This document shows positions 59,629-64,000 of a DNA stretch of 64,000 nt, piece after piece. A program made the translations under genes and the position numbers. This stretch comes from Colwellia demingiae (lineage in GTDB: Bacteria > Pseudomonadota > Gammaproteobacteria > Enterobacterales > Alteromonadaceae). The stretch lies in contig NZ_VOLT01000006.1 in NCBI RefSeq assembly GCF_007954275.1, positions 248,001 through 312,000 on the forward strand. The letters are read 5' to 3'. The stretch's first letter is position 1, and each line of letters begins with the position of its first letter. A model generated the notes under the pieces. That model was not told the DNA's origin, did no database searches, and saw only the letters and a program-made list of their open reading frames with translations.

Positions 59629-59941
59629 TATTTGCATTTATAAATATTGCCTGTTATGTTTTATACGTGTTCGAAATTCAATCAATACGAAAATCAGTAC
59701 TAGAAAGATGTTTGGTTCACGAGCACTTCTAGGTAAAAGGTATAGCACCGACAATATCTCCGCCTTTGATAAAGCATTCTAACGATGCGTCAAACAGGCA
59801 TAGATATGATAAATAAATATAACGAAATGTCTCAGGGTGGTTTAGCAATAAACGCAGTAACCTGTAAATAAAGACTATCAAACATAATCATTAGGTTACT
59901 GAATGCATATTCATAACGCTTAACTATTGAGGAATACAACA

Positions 59942-61237
59942 ATGAAAAACACTTACACATCTGGTGAACTAGAACAATTTTTTTCAAGCAAACTCTCTTC
60001 TACTGATGGCGCCGTTCAAGTGGCTATAGACCTTGAAGAAGCGCGTCAAAATCAGCAAATAGAATTAATCGCTTCAGAAAACATTGTTTCAAAAGCAGTT
60101 ATGGAAGCTCAAGGCACGGTATTAACAAATAAATACGCTGAAGGTTATCCTGGCCGTCGTTACTATGGTGGCTGTGAACATGTTGATCTAGTTGAAACGT
60201 TGGCGATTGATCGAGCCAAGCTTATCTTTAAAGCTGATTACGTTAACGTACAACCTCATTCAGGCGCACAAGCTAATGGCGCAGTAATGCTTGCCTTAGT
60301 AAAGCCGGGCGATACTATTTTAGGCATGTCACTTGATGCCGGCGGCCATTTAACCCATGGCGCTAAACCTGCTCAATCAGGAAAGTGGTTCAATGCAATT
60401 CATTACGGCGTTCGCAAGGATGATATGCGTATTGATTATGACCAAGTATTAGCACTTGCTAAAGAACATAAGCCAAAAATGATCATCGCTGGTGGCTCAG
60501 CAATTCCTCGTCAAATAGATTTTGCTAAGTTCCGTGAAATTGCCGATCAAGTTGGTGCCATCTTAATGGTTGATATGGCCCATATTGCTGGCTTAGTAGC
60601 TGCGGGCGCACATCAAAACCCACTACCTTTCGCAGATGTTGTTACTACCACAACGCATAAAACATTAAGAGGCCCTCGTGGCGGCTTAATTTTAACCAAC
60701 AATGCAGATGTCGCGAAGAAAATTAATTCGGCTGTATTCCCTGGTTTGCAAGGTGGCCCATTAATGCATGTTATTGCTGCAAAAGCAGTCGCTTTAGGCG
60801 AAGTACTAGAACCATCTTTTGGTGCGTACATCAAGCAAGTATTAAGCAACGCTAGAGTGCTAGCTAGCACATTGCAACAAAGAGGTTGTGACATAGTTAC
60901 TGATGGAACTGATACCCATTTAATGCTGGTTGACTTACGTCCTAAAGGATTGAAAGGAAATACCACAGAAGAAAGTTTAGAACGAGCAGGCATTACTTGT
61001 AACAAAAATGGTATTCCATTCGATTCAGAAAAACCTATGGTAACTTCTGGTATTCGTTTAGGTACTCCAGCAGGTACTAGTCGTGGTTTTGGTAATGAAG
61101 AGTTTGAATTAATTGGACAGTGGATTGGTGATGTTCTTGATGGTTTAGTTGCAAACCCAGAGGACAATAGCGTAGCAGAAAAGAAAGTTTTACAGCAAGT
61201 TCAAGAACTTTGCTTGAGATTTCCACTATATAGCTAA
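59942..61237 (+). CDS. glyA: Serine hydroxymethyltransferase
   Basis: SHMT interconverts serine and glycine with THF using PLP. The PLP lysine is in [14 protein letters not shown]. Conserved parts include [38 protein letters not shown] and [16 protein letters not shown] start at ATG 59942 (TGAGGA 9 bases upstream; the in-frame TTG at 59927 overlaps that site), giving 431 residues, a little longer than usual at both ends. Placed before gcvH and gcvP, it is probably a catabolic copy that turns the methylene-THF and glycine flow toward serine. A second glyA elsewhere in the genome is likely but cannot be seen here. Confidence 0.95.
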   Translation: MKNTYTSGELEQFFSSKLSSTDGAVQVAIDLEEARQNQQIELIASENIVSKAVMEAQGTVLTNKYAEGYPGRRYYGGCEHVDLVETLAIDRAKLIFKADYVNVQPHSGAQANGAVMLALVKPGDTILGMSLDAGGHLTHGAKPAQSGKWFNAIHYGVRKDDMRIDYDQVLALAKEHKPKMIIAGGSAIPRQIDFAKFREIADQVGAILMVDMAHIAGLVAAGAHQNPLPFADVVTTTTHKTLRGPRGGLILTNNADVAKKINSAVFPGLQGGPLMHVIAAKAVALGEVLEPSFGAYIKQVLSNARVLASTLQQRGCDIVTDGTDTHLMLVDLRPKGLKGNTTEESLERAGITCNKNGIPFDSEKPMVTSGIRLGTPAGTSRGFGNEEFELIGQWIGDVLDGLVANPEDNSVAEKKVLQQVQELCLRFPLYS

Positions 61238-61288
61238 GCAACGAATTAATACCACGATAAGCTCAACTATAAAAATAGGATTACTATC

Positions 61289-61675
61289 ATGAGCACAGCA
61301 GAAAAAGATTATCAATTTGCCCCAAGTCACGAGTGGGTTAAAAATAACAATGACGGTACCGTTACTATCGGTATTTCAAACCATGCGCAAGAGTTGTTAG
61401 GTGATGTTGTTTTCATTGAACTACCTGAGCAAGGCGATGAAATAACTGCCGGTGAACAATTTACACTCGTAGAATCAGTAAAAGCCGCTTCAGACGTATA
61501 CGCGCCTGTATCGGGTGAAATCATTGAAATTAATGAAGCACTAGAAGACTCACCAGAGTCAATTAACCAATCCGCATTTGTTGAAGGCTGGATTGTAAAA
61601 GTTAAGCTTTCAGAGCCTGAGCAATTAGAAAGTTTACTTAGTTATGAGGCATATAATGCCGGTATCCAAGACTAA
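61289..61675 (+). CDS. gcvH: Glycine cleavage system H protein
   Basis: GcvH carries the lipoyl arm that shuttles the aminomethyl group between GcvP, GcvT and the L protein. The 128-residue protein has the lipoylation lysine in LVESVKAASDVYAPVSGE (near residue 65). It is 51 bp after glyA and 51 bp before gcvP, in one operon. Confidence 0.96.
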   Translation: MSTAEKDYQFAPSHEWVKNNNDGTVTIGISNHAQELLGDVVFIELPEQGDEITAGEQFTLVESVKAASDVYAPVSGEIIEINEALEDSPESINQSAFVEGWIVKVKLSEPEQLESLLSYEAYNAGIQD

Positions 61676-61726
61676 TCAGATATCTGCACATGCTTAACAT
61701 TTACTAGACGTTATACTGGAGTTTTC

Positions 61727-64000
61727 ATGACTAACAACAATTTATTAGCACAACTGAACGATAATTTAGATTTTATCAGTCGACATAATGGCCCTGATCG
61801 AGCCCAACAACAGCATATGTTAAAAACGCTGAAAGTAGACTCTATCGAACAAATGATCGATAAAACAGTGCCAGATAATATTCGCCTTTTGCAGCCAATG
61901 GCATTAGCAAAACCACAAAGCGAAGTTGAAATGTTGGCAACACTCAAAGGTATAGCTTCAAAAAACAAAGTAAACAGAAGTTATATTGGACAAGGGTATT
62001 ATGATACCCATGTTCCTCACGTTATTTTACGTAATGTGTTCGAAAATCCTGGCTGGTATACCGCTTATACGCCTTATCAGCCAGAAATTTCACAAGGTCG
62101 TTTAGAAGCACTACTTAATTTTCAACAAATGATCACTGATCTTACCGCAATGGAATTATCCAATGCGTCTTTGCTCGATGAAGCCACCGCAGCTGCAGAA
62201 GCCATGAACTTATGTAAGCGTGCCAGTAAAAACAAAAGTAACGTCTTTTTTGTTAGTGACGATGTTCACCCACAAACATTAGATGTGATCAATACACGAG
62301 CAAAATACTTTTCTTTTGACGTTGTGGTAGCACCATGCTCAGAACTAGAAAATCATGATGTATTTGGTGCTTTGTTGCAATATCCTGGCACAACAGGACA
62401 AGTACACAATTTAGAAGACATCATAGAACAAGCCCATAGCAAAAAAACTTTGGTTGCAGTTGCCGCTGACTTACTCTCTTTAACTGTACTTAAAGCGCCT
62501 GGAGAAATGGGCGCTGATGTTGTTATAGGGAGTGCTCAACGTTTTGGTGTTCCCATGGGTTACGGTGGTCCACACGCTGCTTTTATGGCCACTAAAGAAA
62601 AATATAAGCGCACTATCCCTGGTCGAATTATCGGTGTTTCAATTGACTCAAAAGGTCAGCCTGCTTTGCGTATGGCTATGCAAACACGAGAGCAACATAT
62701 TAGGCGAGAAAAAGCCAATTCGAATATTTGTACCGCGCAAGCATTACTTGCCAATATGGCATCCTTTTATGCCGTGTACCATGGTCCACAAGGGCTGAGG
62801 AAAATGGGTAGACGCGTGAATCGTTTAACATCAGTGCTCGCTGCGGGTTTACAAAAAGCAGGTATTGAACTGGTACATAATGATTTCTTCGACACTATTA
62901 CCCTACAAACAAATGAACAAACTGATGCGATTTATCAACGCGCATTAGCTGCAGATCTTAATTTGCGCTTATTGCCTAACCAACTTGGCATTAGTTTGGA
63001 TGAAACCACGACAGCCGCTGATGTAGAGGCATTATGGTTAGCTATCACTGAAAAATCATTTAACGTTGACGATATCGAACAAACACTAAGTGCAGAGTTT
63101 TGTAACATACCTGCTGATTGTCAGCGTACTAGTGAGTATTTAAGCCACCCAGTATTTAATAGTTATCACAGTGAAACGCGAATGTTGCGTTATTTAAAAA
63201 GTCTTGAAAATAAAGACTTTTCATTAACTCACGGCATGATACCGCTGGGCTCATGTACAATGAAGCTCAATGCTACTGCTCAGATGATCCCTGTTACCTG
63301 GCCTGAATTTTCACGAATGCACCCTTTTGCTCCAAGCGATCAATGTACAGGTTATGAAGCCCTAGCCGAAAGCTTTAGCGATATGCTAATAGAAGTGACT
63401 GGATATGACGCTTTTTCATTACAGCCAAACTCTGGTGCTCAAGGAGAATATGCAGGACTTATTGCTATTCAACGTTACCATGCCTCTCGAGGTGATAATC
63501 ATAGAAATATCTGTTTAATACCAAGCTCTGCCCATGGAACTAACCCAGCTAGTGCTTCAATGGTATCAATGCGTATTGTACTTGTTAATTGTGATAAAGA
63601 AGGCAATGTTGATGTCAATGATTTGAAGGAAAAGATAAACCTTCACCGTGATCAACTATCTGCAATGATGATCACTTATCCTTCAACACATGGCGTTTAT
63701 GAAGAGAGCATCAAAGAAATTTGCGAGCTTATTCATGAAGCTGGTGGTCAAGTTTATCTTGATGGTGCCAATATGAATGCACAGGTAGGGTTAACTTCGC
63801 CTGGCTTTATTGGCGCTGATGTTTCTCATCTCAACCTACATAAAACATTTTGTATTCCACACGGCGGCGGTGGCCCAGGCATGGGACCTATAGGTGTTAA
63901 ATCACATTTAGCTGACTTTTTACCAGGGCACAGTGTTACCAATACAGTAGGCGCAGTATCAGCAACCGCACTAGGTAGTGCTTCTATTTTACCTATTTCT
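61727..64000 (+). CDS. gcvP: Glycine cleavage system P protein, glycine dehydrogenase (5' part)
   Basis: GcvP is the PLP enzyme that decarboxylates glycine and loads the H protein. The frame is open from ATG 61727 to the right edge (758 codons); the remaining 200 or so residues are outside. The N-terminal [27 protein letters not shown], and [15 protein letters not shown] segments are typical. The PLP lysine is Lys706 in [18 protein letters not shown] checked that these blocks are all in one frame, so there is no frameshift in the visible part. Confidence 0.96.
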   Translation, partial: MTNNNLLAQLNDNLDFISRHNGPDRAQQQHMLKTLKVDSIEQMIDKTVPDNIRLLQPMALAKPQSEVEMLATLKGIASKNKVNRSYIGQGYYDTHVPHVILRNVFENPGWYTAYTPYQPEISQGRLEALLNFQQMITDLTAMELSNASLLDEATAAAEAMNLCKRASKNKSNVFFVSDDVHPQTLDVINTRAKYFSFDVVVAPCSELENHDVFGALLQYPGTTGQVHNLEDIIEQAHSKKTLVAVAADLLSLTVLKAPGEMGADVVIGSAQRFGVPMGYGGPHAAFMATKEKYKRTIPGRIIGVSIDSKGQPALRMAMQTREQHIRREKANSNICTAQALLANMASFYAVYHGPQGLRKMGRRVNRLTSVLAAGLQKAGIELVHNDFFDTITLQTNEQTDAIYQRALAADLNLRLLPNQLGISLDETTTAADVEALWLAITEKSFNVDDIEQTLSAEFCNIPADCQRTSEYLSHPVFNSYHSETRMLRYLKSLENKDFSLTHGMIPLGSCTMKLNATAQMIPVTWPEFSRMHPFAPSDQCTGYEALAESFSDMLIEVTGYDAFSLQPNSGAQGEYAGLIAIQRYHASRGDNHRNICLIPSSAHGTNPASASMVSMRIVLVNCDKEGNVDVNDLKEKINLHRDQLSAMMITYPSTHGVYEESIKEICELIHEAGGQVYLDGANMNAQVGLTSPGFIGADVSHLNLHKTFCIPHGGGGPGMGPIGVKSHLADFLPGHSVTNTVGAVSATALGSASILPIS

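Noticed and set aside
60613-61167. Open frame of 184 codons antisense to glyA, and a similar one at 4278-4679 antisense to folD
   Set aside because: Both lie wholly inside strongly conserved genes on the other strand and have no ribosome site or recognisable product.
61727-64000. Possible frameshift in gcvP
   Set aside because: The N-terminal block, the [10 protein letters not shown] block and the PLP-lysine block are all in the frame of ATG 61727 with no stop to the window edge.

Overview
The window is ordinary-looking chromosomal DNA of a marine gammaproteobacterium of the Alteromonadales, most like Colwellia. This rests on gene order and protein character, AT-rich codon use and low-GC spacers with dispersed short inverted-repeat elements; no database search was possible. 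There is no prophage, plasmid, transposase or CRISPR array. Almost all genes are core housekeeping genes in conserved neighbourhoods.

Layout. 1-2408 (minus): proteostasis block clpX (5' part only), clpP, tig. 2409-3909: a long spacer with a MITE-like repeat and tandem repeats, then a four-tRNA operon Pro-Arg-His-Pro (minus) with a clear stringent-type promoter. 3910-10101: folD, cysS, ppiB-lpxH, miaE, a small unknown protein and a Yip1-type membrane protein. 10242-22695 (minus): the classic pdxB-asd-fimV-truA-accD-folC-dedD-cvpA-purF series; fimV carries a large acidic tandem-repeat region. 22893-29676: fabB, mnmC, a tandem PilJ-N-like periplasmic protein, yfcL, a COG3199 ATP-NAD-kinase-like gene and epmC. 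29876-35707 (minus): a complete mnh/mrp multisubunit cation/proton antiporter operon with fused A and B subunits, divergent from an Lrp-family regulator; a perfect 20-bp palindrome lies between them. 36575-41351 (minus): heat-shock genes grpE, a TlpA-like thioredoxin, dnaK and dnaJ, with recognisable sigma-32 promoters before grpE and dnaK. 41509-46922: nadK, recN (LexA box), bamE, rnfH, ratA, smpB and ssrA (tmRNA). 47196-49178: a small membrane protein without a normal start codon, an NAD(P)-binding protein and a phosphoribosyltransferase. 49447-52513: a GbsR-like regulator followed by a short-Q-loop cytochrome bd oxidase (cydAB/cioAB type), headed by a perfect FNR-type site. 52789-55532 (minus): a periplasmic solute-binding protein followed by a chemoreceptor. 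55958-64000: a glycine/serine one-carbon locus. The agcS symporter and gcvT run leftward, glyA-gcvH-gcvP run rightward, and an XRE-cupin regulator sits between them.

The most interesting region is the glycine locus. A palindrome GTTTCC-N4-GGAAAC occurs once upstream of agcS-gcvT and once between the regulator and glyA, and I propose it as the operator of the XRE-cupin protein. That regulator also has an in-frame amber codon 10 codons before what looks like its ancestral C-terminus. Other points worth a second look are the FNR site with a second palindrome at the bd oxidase genes, the palindrome between lrp and mnh, the fimV repeats, and the small membrane gene that seems to need a non-canonical start. 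I did not find a convincing entirely new defence or mobile system.
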